Assembly (NCBI GenBank): GCA_964538065.1 | Contig: CAZIDG010000001.1 | Span: forward strand, 1-64,000 | From: G963664225 sp964538065 | Lineage (GTDB): Bacteria > Verrucomicrobiota > Verrucomicrobiia > Limisphaerales > UBA1319 | DNA: 64,000 nt | Direction: 5' to 3' | Shown here: in pieces, positions 7,760 through 17,184 of the stretch | Position numbering within the stretch: the stretch's first letter is position 1 | Layout: each line of letters begins with the position of its first letter | The notes under the pieces: model-generated | The model's input: only the letters and a program-made list of their open reading frames with translations | Databases searched by the model: none | Told to the model about the DNA's origin: nothing | Made by a program: the position numbers and the translations under genes

Positions 7760-10033
7760 ATGCACCGTGTTTATCAATGGATCCCGTGGTGTATTGTCGT
7801 TGCGCTGGTTGTTGCAGCCGGCATTTGGGGCATCCAATTAAAGAGAGAAAGGGACGAATGGAATGCCCTGACAAAAGGCGGCACCGCTGTTGCCATGTCA
7901 GTTCAACATCCCCAGACAGGAGCGGTGTTCCCGGCCAACGCGAGCGCTCCCATTGTGGTCTGGGACAACCAAACGCCCGAGGTGGATCGTTGGATCGTGG
8001 GGGTGAAGACGCCCCATGCTCGCTGGCTCTATCATCATGTTCAGCCCCGCTGGCATATACCGGAGGAGGATTGGCAACGCCTTACCTCCCTGGCGCCGGT
8101 TGAGTCGGTCGAGTTGTTCATTGGGGGGTATGACCGCAACCGCTCAGGCCGGTTGGCGGTCGTAAACCGGGTGGTTTTCGGTGTGACCCGGGAGAAGGTG
8201 GAGGCCCCTCTATTCTATCGCGAGGTGGTGCTGCCGTTCATCCAGGCCGTCAAAGACCCCAGTCGCATTCGGTGGCGATTTGGTGGGATCGAAGGTTGTG
8301 AACCTCCTCCCATCGTCCTGCAAAACCTTCCTGTCTGTGGCAACTGTCATTCGTTTTCCCGGGATGGCGGTTTGCTGGCCATGGATGTTGATTATGCCAA
8401 CAGCAAGGGGTCGTACATCATCAGCCGCACGGGCAGGGACATGAAGTTGGCCACGAGCGATATCATTACCTGGGATGATTACCGCAAGGAGGATGGGGAG
8501 CAAACCTTTGGACTCTTGTCCCAAATATCCCCGGATGGCCGGTATGTGTTGAGCACGGTGAAGGATCGCTCGGTATTTGTGCCGCGGCCGGATCTTGCCT
8601 TTTCGCAGCTGTTTTTTCCACTCAAAGGCATCATTGCAGTGTATGATCGCGAACGTAAGGAGTATTTCCCGCTGCCTGGCGCGGATGATCCAGCCATGGT
8701 GCAGAGCAATCCTGTGTGGAGTCCGGATGGCAAGTGGGTCTTGTTTGCCCGCAACCGGGCATACGAGCTCAAAAACGTCAAGGCCATCGGGGCAGTGGTT
8801 TTAAATCCCAATGAATGCAAGGAGTTTTTGAAAGACGGCAAGGAATTCCGCTACGATCTGTATCGCCTTCCCTTTAACGAAGGCAAGGGAGGAACCCCAG
8901 AACCGGTACGCGGGGCGTCGGCGAATGGAAAAAGTAATTATTTTCCAAAATATTCTCCTGACGGGAAATGGATCATCTTTTGTCAGGCCAGAAACTACAT
9001 GCTTTTGCAGCCAGACAGCGCGCTCTATATCATTCCTGCCGAAGGTGGCCAGGCACGGCGGCTGGAGTGCAACCTTGGGCGCATGAACTCGTGGCATAGT
9101 TGGTCGCCGGATGGACGGTGGCTGGTGTTTTCCTCCAAGGCTGATTCCGATTATACGCAGCTGTATTTGACCCACATCAACGAAAAGGGCGAAGCCAGCC
9201 CCGCGATCTGGCTTGATCGCATGGTGGCTGAAGGCAGAGCCGCCAACATTCCCGAGTTTGTTCCCCTGACCGGCACTGCCATTGCCCACATCCAGGAACA
9301 ATTTCTGGACGATTATTCCTATACGCGTGCGGGCAATGAGTTTTATCGCGCTGGTGATGCGGATCTGGCCATCCAAAAATACCGGGAGGCCCTTGCCATG
9401 AATCCGAATAACGCCATGGCTCATCAGCGGCTTGGTTTCCTGCTGTTCAATGTGAAAAACGAAACCCAGGAGGGAATGGCACATACCCAGGAGGCGGTAC
9501 GTCTGGAACCGGGCAATCCCTTCGCCCAATATGATCTGGGAATGGCCTTGGGGGAAATGGAAGACAGAACCAATGCCGTAAAGCACCTGTCGGAAGCTGT
9601 GCGCCTGATCCCCAATGGTTTTGACAGTCAGTACAATCCAGTGGACATGCGATTTAGTCTCGCAAAGGTGTTATACTGCATGGGAAATGCCCAGCAATGC
9701 CTCCCCGTTTTACTGGAGCTACTCCAACGGGCTCCTGCGCATACAGAAGCGAACTATCTCATGGCAATGGCCTTGGTTTGTCAGGGCAAGAATGAGGAGT
9801 CCAGACCATACTATCAAAAGGCTGTCGCAGCCAATCCAGCGCTCGCAAAACTGCCGGATTACTACGATCTCCTCAGCCGTGATTACTATGGCAAAAAGGA
9901 CTATGTCGCTGCGTTGTCTGCTGCGGAAAAAGCCCACCAGTTGGCGTATAACAGTGGACGTTCGGATCAATCCGTAAAACTACAACAGCGTATCGTTCAG
10001 TGCCGCCAGGCCTTGTCGGCCTCCACACATTAA
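7760..10033 (+). CDS. Membrane-anchored PD40/WD40-like and TPR protein with CxxCH heme motif
   Basis: A 757-residue exported protein. An N-terminal hydrophobic helix (about residues 9-26) acts as an uncleaved anchor or signal. An Ig-like segment follows, then PVCGNCHSFS with a c-type heme CxxCH at residues 193-197, directly followed by a TolB-like beta-propeller with WSPDGKWVLFAR, YSPDGKWIIFC and WSPDGRWLVFSS blades. From about residue 530 there are four or five TPR repeats (for example AIQKYREALAMNPNNAMAH). The closest description known to me is the PD40 proteins with a CxxCHSF motif, some labelled HzsA-related. The function is unknown; heme attachment is inferred from the motif. The ATG at 7760 is preferred over a TTG at 7718. 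Confidence 0.85.
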   Translation: MHRVYQWIPWCIVVALVVAAGIWGIQLKRERDEWNALTKGGTAVAMSVQHPQTGAVFPANASAPIVVWDNQTPEVDRWIVGVKTPHARWLYHHVQPRWHIPEEDWQRLTSLAPVESVELFIGGYDRNRSGRLAVVNRVVFGVTREKVEAPLFYREVVLPFIQAVKDPSRIRWRFGGIEGCEPPPIVLQNLPVCGNCHSFSRDGGLLAMDVDYANSKGSYIISRTGRDMKLATSDIITWDDYRKEDGEQTFGLLSQISPDGRYVLSTVKDRSVFVPRPDLAFSQLFFPLKGIIAVYDRERKEYFPLPGADDPAMVQSNPVWSPDGKWVLFARNRAYELKNVKAIGAVVLNPNECKEFLKDGKEFRYDLYRLPFNEGKGGTPEPVRGASANGKSNYFPKYSPDGKWIIFCQARNYMLLQPDSALYIIPAEGGQARRLECNLGRMNSWHSWSPDGRWLVFSSKADSDYTQLYLTHINEKGEASPAIWLDRMVAEGRAANIPEFVPLTGTAIAHIQEQFLDDYSYTRAGNEFYRAGDADLAIQKYREALAMNPNNAMAHQRLGFLLFNVKNETQEGMAHTQEAVRLEPGNPFAQYDLGMALGEMEDRTNAVKHLSEAVRLIPNGFDSQYNPVDMRFSLAKVLYCMGNAQQCLPVLLELLQRAPAHTEANYLMAMALVCQGKNEESRPYYQKAVAANPALAKLPDYYDLLSRDYYGKKDYVAALSAAEKAHQLAYNSGRSDQSVKLQQRIVQCRQALSASTH

Positions 10034-10244
10034 TCTTCTGCCGATTCATGCTTTTGCGTTGGGATGCATATTCTGAATTGCCTGCTGGACAGGGACCGCA
10101 TGCCAGCAAAGGGGCAATATTTAAATTCCATGATATTCTGATGATTGACGCAGTGCGGGTGTCCGTGTCACAGTGCGTTCAGACAGGTTGGTTCGTTCTG
10201 GAATGGCAATGTGACCGTTAACCAAATTCAGATTGCGCTGTTTT

Positions 10245-10895
10245 ATGAAATTCAACCGATTGCATTGTTTATTGCTCATGGTGTGTTGTGTTGTCGCGCC
10301 TCTCCAAACCTGGGCTCAGGGGGCGTTGACGCCAACAAGTACGCCCGCGCCGACCATGAAAACATTGGATCAGATTTATGGTGAGATCACCAAATTAACA
10401 CCCAGCAACCCTTTGACCCTCCCCACGATAGTAGGCCCCGCCCAGCAGGGGGCGATTCATATGAGCGTCAAGGGGCAGAAACAAGGCCAGATCAAGGGCG
10501 AGAGCACCATCTCAGGTCTTGAGGGTACCATTGTTTGCGTGGGCTTTTCCCACGAAATCGTCAGCCCACGCGATGCCACGACAGGTTTGCCTACTGGAAA
10601 ACGGCAGCACAAAGCCATCAAATTGCTCAAGTACATCGACCGCACCAGCCCGCAGCTCTACAGCGCCCTGGTTTCCAATGAGACCCTCACCAGCGTGGTG
10701 CTCAACTTCTACCAGACCAACAGTCGTGGTCTTCCCATCAACATTTACCGCATTACCCTGACTAACGCGAGCATATCCCGCATGGCATCCGATTTTCCCA
10801 ACTTGGAGACCGTCGAGATGACCTATCAGAAGATTGAATGGACCCATGTGCCTTCTGAGACTACGGCCATGGACGATTGGACAGTGACTCCATGA
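10245..10895 (+). CDS. Hcp-like (T6SS tube) family protein with Sec signal peptide
   Basis: A 216-residue protein. Residues 1-25 form a signal peptide (hydrophobic LLLMVCCVVAPL, then TWAQG). After a Thr/Pro-rich linker, residues about 70-216 match the Hcp/TssD fold: HMSVKGQKQGQIKGES, GLEGTIVCVGFSHEI, TGLPTGKRQHKAIKLLKYID, SALVSNETLTSVVLNFY, YRITLTNASI and EMTYQKIEWTH, with a DDW near the C-terminus as in enterobacterial Hcp1. Normal Hcp proteins are cytoplasmic and lack a signal peptide. No other type VI genes are nearby, so a secretion-machine role is doubtful; a secreted ring or tube-forming protein is an inference. Confidence 0.86.
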   Translation: MKFNRLHCLLLMVCCVVAPLQTWAQGALTPTSTPAPTMKTLDQIYGEITKLTPSNPLTLPTIVGPAQQGAIHMSVKGQKQGQIKGESTISGLEGTIVCVGFSHEIVSPRDATTGLPTGKRQHKAIKLLKYIDRTSPQLYSALVSNETLTSVVLNFYQTNSRGLPINIYRITLTNASISRMASDFPNLETVEMTYQKIEWTHVPSETTAMDDWTVTP

Positions 10896-10959
10896 GATAA
10901 GGCCATTCGGTTGATGGCAGGCTGTGTGAAACTGTGAGAAAGGCTTGTCGACCAAAACC

Positions 10960-11880
10960 ATGAAACACAATGATTCAATGGGGTGTCTCATGCATCGGTT
11001 CGTGGTTGTAGCATCCTTCATGGCCATGTCCTGTTCCACGTGGGCGGGGACCACGATTGGGACGGATGCTCATTATGGCTATGCTGCCAACATGGGCTGG
11101 CTGGATTGGCGGGGTGACATTGATCATGGCGCTGTCATAGGTGAGTATACCTGTTCCGGTTTTGTATATTCGCCCAATGTAGGCTGGATCAACTTGGGGC
11201 AGGGGACACCAACCAATGGAATTCGCTATGGCAATCTGTCAGCGAAGGACTTTGGCATCAACCATGATGGACATGGAAATCTCCAGGGCTTTGCCTGGGG
11301 CGCCAACATCGGCTGGCTTGTCTTTACCAACCAGACCACTGCAGGTGCGGCTTTCGAGGGGCCGAAGGTGAATCTCCTCACGGGCCAATTAAGCGGTTGG
11401 ATTTGGAGTGCCAACGCCGGCTGGATCAGCCTCAGTAATGCCGTGGCGGGTGTGGCAACCACTTCGATCCAGCCAGGGATTGATTCCGATGGTGATGGCA
11501 TGTCGGATGCGTGGGAGTTGGAAAAATTCGGTAACCTGACCATCGCCACCGCCACCAGTGACAGGGATGGGGATGGGGTTCCCGATGTTGCTGAATATGG
11601 AGCGGGCACGGATCCCGTGAATCAAGACAGTTCGGTGCAGATCCTGAGTTGGAACAAGGGGACTAATAACAGCCAGATGACGTTCACCTGGCACTGTGAG
11701 CCCAATCGCCAATATCAGGTCTATTGGGCGAGCAACATGGTTGCGCCAGTCGAATGGATGGATGCAGGAGCGGGGATTGTGAGCTCCGTTACCAGTGGTG
11801 TGATCACCCAGACGTTCTCAGTGCCTGTTCATTCGAGTTGTTATATTCGGATCGGAGTCCATAAGCCGCTAACGCCCTGA
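10960..11880 (+). CDS. Secreted GW-repeat protein with thrombospondin-3-like calcium motif
   Basis: A 306-residue protein with a signal peptide (about residues 1-29, ending CSTWAG). The mature N-terminal half has four related segments: AANMGWLDW, SPNVGWINL, GANIGWLVF and SANAGWISL, each with an N-x-GW core. Next is DSDGDGMSDAWELEKFG and DRDGDGVPDVAEYGAGTDP, resembling calcium-binding thrombospondin type 3 repeats. The last 75 residues (QYQVYWASNM to SCYIRIG) resemble the short C-terminal module of other secreted proteins here. The start at 10960 follows a TTG alternative at 10945. The function is unknown; an extracellular structural or adhesive role is inferred. Confidence 0.72.
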   Translation: MKHNDSMGCLMHRFVVVASFMAMSCSTWAGTTIGTDAHYGYAANMGWLDWRGDIDHGAVIGEYTCSGFVYSPNVGWINLGQGTPTNGIRYGNLSAKDFGINHDGHGNLQGFAWGANIGWLVFTNQTTAGAAFEGPKVNLLTGQLSGWIWSANAGWISLSNAVAGVATTSIQPGIDSDGDGMSDAWELEKFGNLTIATATSDRDGDGVPDVAEYGAGTDPVNQDSSVQILSWNKGTNNSQMTFTWHCEPNRQYQVYWASNMVAPVEWMDAGAGIVSSVTSGVITQTFSVPVHSSCYIRIGVHKPLTP

Positions 11881-11978
11881 TCAGGGCGGTCCATATTTGT
11901 CCAGGCGTGCGCAGGGTGTCCGCATGTGTTGAGCAAAGCCGCTTGCATGTGGTGCTGAAATTGTATCAATTCCTTTCT

Positions 11979-14348
11979 ATGCGTTTAATGCATTCACTGA
12001 CTTTATGGGCGTATGCGCTTTGTTCCCTGTTCGTGAGCGGAGCGGCCCCCGATCCCGCCAACCTGCTTGCGAATGGAGGCTTTGAGGCGGGGGTGGTGGA
12101 GTGGCGCTCCTTGTGGTGTCGAGATGCCAATGCAGGCACATTGACACTGGATCATCAGGATGTTCATGGTGGCACAAACGCGGTCCGGATTGAACATCGA
12201 GGCGAACATGATTGGAGCTTTGAACCTTCACGGCGGATCGATGTCCTGCCGGGTGATATCTATGAAATGGAGGCCTGGCTCAAGCTCCAGGGGACGGGCA
12301 ATGCCACCGTATGCGTTTCAACCTGGGATGCACAGGGGCGCAATATGGGCTGGTCATATGGGGGACGTTCTGTCAGGGCGAGCGAGCATTGGGCAGTGTG
12401 TCAATCGCGGTTCGTTGTGCCGCCTGGCGTGGTGCAAATACAGCCTCGATTGATTGGTTATGGCCCATCCACTGTATGGATGGATGATTATCGCGTAGCC
12501 AAGGCAGGTAATGTCAGTGCCATGCACAAAGGGAATCTGCCGGGTGAATTATACCTGACCAATCAGACTCTGACAGTTGGTATATGCGTTAGTAACGCAA
12601 CGTTAACGGTGCTCGACCACCGAACTGGCCGTTGCTGGAGACAACAGCCGACAGATTCGGACGTTGTTGTCGTGGGTGCAAAGCATGAGCGACAGGGGAT
12701 CCAGTTGGATTTGATGCATGTGCCGTCGGCCATGGCCATCACGATTGGAGTCGAGTTGGATGCGGAGCGACCTGAATTCACCTTCACGGTAACCGGTAAT
12801 GGTGAACTCCATGAAGCACTTCGATATCCCTATCCCTTTGGGAGTGAATCCGGCGATCGGCTCGTGGTGCCGATGAATGAAGGCATTTCGTATCCTGTTG
12901 ATGATCCGTCGATTGAGACCTTTCGGCTGATTGCCTATGGCGGCCATGGCATTTGCATGGCCTTTTGGGGCGTGACCGATGATCGGAAAGGGTACAGCGC
13001 CATCATCGAAACACCTGATGATGCAGCGATTCACCTGGTGCGACAGGAGGGGCGCCTGGCCATCGCACCTGAGTGGGATCCACAGAAGGGGCAATTTGGG
13101 TACACGCGAAAATTGCGATATGTGTTTTTTGATCAGGGTGGGCATGTGGCCATTGCCAAGCGTTATCGCGAACATGCGCGTGCGACAGGTTTGTTCAAGA
13201 CCCTGGCGCAAAAGCGATCTGAAAATCCCAACGTGGATCTGCTGGTTGGGGCGGTGAATGTTTGGAACTGGGATGCGGAACCGGTGGCCCTGGTACGTGA
13301 AATGCAGACAGCGGGCATCGAGCGGATTCTGTGGAGCCGGGGTGGTTCCGGGGATGTTCTCAAGGCCTTGAATGACATGAAGGTCCTCACGAGCCGGTAT
13401 GATATTTACCAGGACATGATGGATCCTGCGAAGTTTTCCATGGTGCAGTGGAAACACTCGGACTGGACCACGGCGGCATGGCCAAAAGACATCATCCTCA
13501 AATCCGACGGTGATTGGCTGCGGGGCTGGGGCATTGAGGGGAAAAATGGCGAGTGGTTCCATTGCGGTGTTCTATGCGATCGGCAGGCGGTGGACTATGC
13601 CCGCCAGCGCGTGCCAGCCGAGCTGTCCTCCAAACCCTACCTGTGCCGTTTTATCGACACCACCACAGCCGCGCCCTGGAACGAATGCTACCACACCAAT
13701 CATCCCATGACGCGCACCGAGAGCAGAGTGTGGAAAATGAAACTGCTCGATTACATGTCACGGGAGATGAAATTGGTGACCGGATCCGAGACGGGTCACG
13801 ATGCTGCCGTGCCTTTTTTGCATTATTTCGAAGGCATGCTCAGCCTTGGGCCCTATCGTGTGCCCGACGCGGGCCGTGACATGCAGCGCATTTGGAATGA
13901 TGTGCCTGAGCCGGTGGCCAAGTTTCAATTGGGCCATGCCTGCCGTCTGCCCTTATGGGAACTGGTTTATCACGATTGCGTTGTGGCACAGTGGTACTGG
14001 GGGGATTATAATAACAAGCTGCCCAGCCTGTGGGAAAAGCGAGACCTCTTTAACCTCCTCTATGGCACGCCGCCCATGTTCATGTTCGACCGCAAGCTTT
14101 GGCAGTCGCAGAAGGATCGTTTTGTGCAAAGCTATCGGAACACGTGTCCCTATGTTCGGGCGGTCGGCTATCAGGAAATGACCGATCACCAGATTTTGAC
14201 CAAGGACCGCAATGTACAGCGGACGGTTTTTGCCAATGGTGTCACCATCACGGTCAATTTTGGGGCGGCACCCTATCAATTGCCATCCGGACAGGCCGTA
14301 CCACCGATGGGCTTCACCGTTTCTGGCATGACAGAGAAAGCTCTCTAG
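11979..14348 (+). CDS. Secreted glycoside hydrolase, GH101/GH129-like, with N-terminal CBM-like domain
   Basis: A 789-residue exported protein with a signal peptide (about residues 1-22). Residues about 28-175 look like a carbohydrate-binding jelly roll (NLLANGGFEAG, then PSTVWMDDYRVAKAG). The rest resembles glycosidases related to GH101/GH129: a beta-rich domain with VPMNEGISYPVDD, a TIM-barrel-like domain with NVWNWD and ILWSRGG, then RFIDTTTAAPWNECY and VTGSETGHDA, candidate catalytic acidic segments. The exact family and substrate are uncertain. It is convergent with the GH127 gene, 9 bases away, suggesting a shared glycan-degrading locus. A GTG at 11907 is rejected because the ATG at 11979 starts the signal peptide. 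Confidence 0.72.
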   Translation: MRLMHSLTLWAYALCSLFVSGAAPDPANLLANGGFEAGVVEWRSLWCRDANAGTLTLDHQDVHGGTNAVRIEHRGEHDWSFEPSRRIDVLPGDIYEMEAWLKLQGTGNATVCVSTWDAQGRNMGWSYGGRSVRASEHWAVCQSRFVVPPGVVQIQPRLIGYGPSTVWMDDYRVAKAGNVSAMHKGNLPGELYLTNQTLTVGICVSNATLTVLDHRTGRCWRQQPTDSDVVVVGAKHERQGIQLDLMHVPSAMAITIGVELDAERPEFTFTVTGNGELHEALRYPYPFGSESGDRLVVPMNEGISYPVDDPSIETFRLIAYGGHGICMAFWGVTDDRKGYSAIIETPDDAAIHLVRQEGRLAIAPEWDPQKGQFGYTRKLRYVFFDQGGHVAIAKRYREHARATGLFKTLAQKRSENPNVDLLVGAVNVWNWDAEPVALVREMQTAGIERILWSRGGSGDVLKALNDMKVLTSRYDIYQDMMDPAKFSMVQWKHSDWTTAAWPKDIILKSDGDWLRGWGIEGKNGEWFHCGVLCDRQAVDYARQRVPAELSSKPYLCRFIDTTTAAPWNECYHTNHPMTRTESRVWKMKLLDYMSREMKLVTGSETGHDAAVPFLHYFEGMLSLGPYRVPDAGRDMQRIWNDVPEPVAKFQLGHACRLPLWELVYHDCVVAQWYWGDYNNKLPSLWEKRDLFNLLYGTPPMFMFDRKLWQSQKDRFVQSYRNTCPYVRAVGYQEMTDHQILTKDRNVQRTVFANGVTITVNFGAAPYQLPSGQAVPPMGFTVSGMTEKAL

Positions 14349-14357
14349 GAGACATGG

Positions 14358-16748
14358 TCAGCGTTCTGCGTCCGCGCGAATCATGCGGATTCCAAAGACG
14401 GCAGCGATCTCATTGCCTTCCGTGGCCTGGAAACGGACTGTGACGTTCGTCTTGTCTTTCAGCAGAGCGGCTGGGATGGGGTATTCCACGTCAAAGAAAC
14501 GTGGCGTGCCTCCTTTTTCCACCACCTGCTGACTAATTCGTTGACCATTTACTTGGAGATCAAAGGTGCGCTTGCGCCATTCATCGCTATAGTATGTGAC
14601 CACCAGGGCCATGGGATGCAAGGGATCGACTTTGAGATCAAAGGAGAACCACTGTTTGCCCCGGCGACAGGGGCGTCCAAGCACACGGTCGGGCCACGTT
14701 TCCTCGCCCTGCTGGTGGTAGTCCCGCTCCGGTTGCATCTCGCCTGGTTGAACGAAGCAGACGGTGGCAAGGGCCAATTTCCGTTGTCGCTCACTCTCTG
14801 CGGCGTATTCGGAAGACTTTTGTTCCCACATGGTGGGGGTGAAGACATCCCAGTACACGGCATAGGTGCGGCGATGCAGACGATAAAATGGGATGAAATC
14901 GACATCGTGGTCGCGCCCGACACCGTCTGAGTGAAAACAGCCTGGCTTTCCTGCGATGGGTTTAAGCCATTCTGACACAGGCCTGTCAGTGGTGACCAAT
15001 ACGGGCACAGCCCCTGGTTTCCAGGCTTGGAATTCATCTTCTGGTCCAAGATCACCGGCCAGGACCAATGGTCCCCACAGTATTGCGGCGCGGTGAGGAT
15101 TATCGGGCAAGGGTTCCAAATGCAATGACTTCGGCAGAATCAACTCCACCGTGTCATCATTCCGCCACGTCCGAACCAATTCCACATAGGAACCGGGTCG
15201 GTCCGATGATTTGGTGACCTCCCCGTTTACCTTAACCATGAAACCCTCGCCAGCCCACGAAGGACGCCGCAGGGCCAGTGTGAATTGTTTTGGCGCCGCC
15301 ATGCTCAACTTGAGCGTTGCAGCATCGCCGTCAGGGAATGTTGTTTCCATGGATAATTGGACACCGGCAGAGCTCCATTCAGCGGTTGAAGGCGCGTACA
15401 GGTTAATCCACAGCCGGTCGCCAGCTTCATAGTAAATGCCATCACCATGCAAGGCGTGGCTCTCCATGCCCGAACCCACACAGCAGGTGAAGCTTTCGAA
15501 CATATCCTGGTATTCGTGAGTAACACCCCGGCCCACGGGGACCATATAACAGGTGCGCCCGTCTTCGGGATCCATCGAGGCCAGAATGTGATTGAACAGG
15601 GCGCGCTCATGAAATTCCGCATAATGGGCATCAGGCCACAAGGCATAGAGTTTCCGCGCCATCTTGATCATGTTATAGACATTGCAGGTCTCCGCTGTCC
15701 GCCCATCCACGCGGTCGTTCAATTGATCTGCTGGCCCAAAATACTCATCCTTGCCATGCCCACCGGTGGCATAGGAATGGTGTTGGACCACACGATCCCA
15801 GAAAAAACTCGCGGCATAGCCATCGGCAGGATCGCCTGTGTAGGCGAAGCGAGCCAGGGATCCCATGAGCTTGGGCACCTGGGTGTTTCCATGCAGACCG
15901 CCCAGGAGGTCCTGATGACGTTTGAGCGGGTCCAGGACCACGTGATGCTCAAAACGATAGGAAAGGGCGAGCCATCGCCGGTCGCCGGTATCCGCATACA
16001 GATCAGCGAGGATTTCGTTCATCCCGCCGAATTCTGTGTTGAGCATGCGTTGCACCTGGGACTCATCCAGTTTCGACAGTATACCCTCAGCCCATGCGGC
16101 AAACTTGACTTCCAGATCCAGAGCGGTTCGATTGCCGGTAAAACGATAGGCATCCCTCAAGCCGGCATAGGTTTTGTGGAGGACGTAAAAGGGTGACCAG
16201 AGGCCATTAAGGTCAAATCCACCTGAACGGATGTCGCCGCGTGCGATTTCGGCAAAGCGCTCCTTGCCATCCGCCAAAGCCCCCAGGTAACCATCACCGT
16301 TGGCCTCCTGAACTTCCTTCAAATCGGCAACGATATAATCGACGCGTTCCTTGAAGCGAGCATCGCCAGTGGCGGCCCACATGAGGCTCGCCGCTGAAAG
16401 GTAGTGTCCCAGAATGTGGCCCGTCAGGTTTTTGCCACCGCCATCCCAGCCACCATAACCCTTTGCCTTGGGTTTCAAACCAGCCCGCTCCCGATAGAAG
16501 GCCAGCATGCGATCGGGTTCCAGCTTGAGAAGGTACTCCCGGTCAAGGTCCTGGGCGTGTTTAAGCGGGCCCCCCGTGAGTCGTACTGCACTTAATGGCA
16601 GGGGGCGGGCGGCATCGGATATGACATTGGTAATGGGTGCTGCCGATGTCCACAGACTCCACGTGCACACGAAGATCAGCAGGGTCCTAAGATACCAGAC
16701 TATGCCATGGCAGGTTGAAGCCATGTTCTTGCCATGTGACTGTTTCAT
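14358..16748 (-). CDS. GH127 family beta-L-arabinofuranosidase
   Basis: A 796-residue exported protein of the GH127/GH146 group, which removes beta-L-arabinofuranose from plant glycans and glycoproteins. A signal segment near the N-terminus (WYLRTLLIFVCTWSLW) precedes the alpha/alpha barrel: LTGGPLKHAQDLDREYLL, LTGHILGHYLSA, LNTEFGGMNEILADLY, TAETCNVYNMIKMA and ESFTCCVGSGMESHA. The Glu-x-Cys and Cys-Cys pairs match the zinc site and cysteine nucleophile of characterised HypBA1. C-terminal beta domains follow (VWWP-type segments replaced by ILWGPLVLAGDLG). Start codons at 16748 or 16724 are both possible. It faces the GH101/GH129-like gene. Confidence 0.92.
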   Translation of the reverse strand: MKQSHGKNMASTCHGIVWYLRTLLIFVCTWSLWTSAAPITNVISDAARPLPLSAVRLTGGPLKHAQDLDREYLLKLEPDRMLAFYRERAGLKPKAKGYGGWDGGGKNLTGHILGHYLSAASLMWAATGDARFKERVDYIVADLKEVQEANGDGYLGALADGKERFAEIARGDIRSGGFDLNGLWSPFYVLHKTYAGLRDAYRFTGNRTALDLEVKFAAWAEGILSKLDESQVQRMLNTEFGGMNEILADLYADTGDRRWLALSYRFEHHVVLDPLKRHQDLLGGLHGNTQVPKLMGSLARFAYTGDPADGYAASFFWDRVVQHHSYATGGHGKDEYFGPADQLNDRVDGRTAETCNVYNMIKMARKLYALWPDAHYAEFHERALFNHILASMDPEDGRTCYMVPVGRGVTHEYQDMFESFTCCVGSGMESHALHGDGIYYEAGDRLWINLYAPSTAEWSSAGVQLSMETTFPDGDAATLKLSMAAPKQFTLALRRPSWAGEGFMVKVNGEVTKSSDRPGSYVELVRTWRNDDTVELILPKSLHLEPLPDNPHRAAILWGPLVLAGDLGPEDEFQAWKPGAVPVLVTTDRPVSEWLKPIAGKPGCFHSDGVGRDHDVDFIPFYRLHRRTYAVYWDVFTPTMWEQKSSEYAAESERQRKLALATVCFVQPGEMQPERDYHQQGEETWPDRVLGRPCRRGKQWFSFDLKVDPLHPMALVVTYYSDEWRKRTFDLQVNGQRISQQVVEKGGTPRFFDVEYPIPAALLKDKTNVTVRFQATEGNEIAAVFGIRMIRADAER

Positions 16749-17184
16749 GATGCGCAATCCAGGTTGATGGGGGTCGTTGATGCAAGAGTGGTTGTTTTTG
16801 ATCAAAATTCAGTTGGGCCAACGCATTAAATCACGTGTTGTATGGGGCAAAGTTGGCAATAAGATTTCCCTGCAAAAGTATTTAATATATTAAGTCTAAT
16901 TAATTTAATCGGTCGTTGCGCCGGGTCAACTGCAAAAGACCCCTTTCTGTGACCGAACCGTTGTGCGGTGTGCTGTATCATGATCGAGAGCACCCACGAA
17001 TCGCAAAGTTGCATCGGGAGGCACTCCTGCAGATGGACTGAGTTGGGAAGTTGTGTGGATTCGATACTGGTGAGCGATGGTTTGTGGGCCAAACATCTGA
17101 GCAAAATCATTTGCAACACCTTGAGCGCAAAGGAAAAATCAAAATTGGTTTGATCGAGTTGAATGTGTCTGACAAAATAGAATT
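16749..17184. other. Divergent intergenic region, AT-rich
   Basis: This 436-base gap separates the divergent GH127 gene and the 1793-residue protein gene. The part around 16870-16915 is AT-rich (TTTAATATATTAAG and TAATTAATTTAAT), typical of promoter DNA. Short open frames inside it have no protein-like composition. No RNA gene or clear hairpin is seen. It probably carries both promoters. Confidence 0.55.

Noticed and set aside
10245..10895. A type VI secretion locus
   Set aside because: Only the Hcp-like gene is present; no TssB, TssC, VgrG or ClpV homologue was seen in the window, and the Hcp has a signal peptide.
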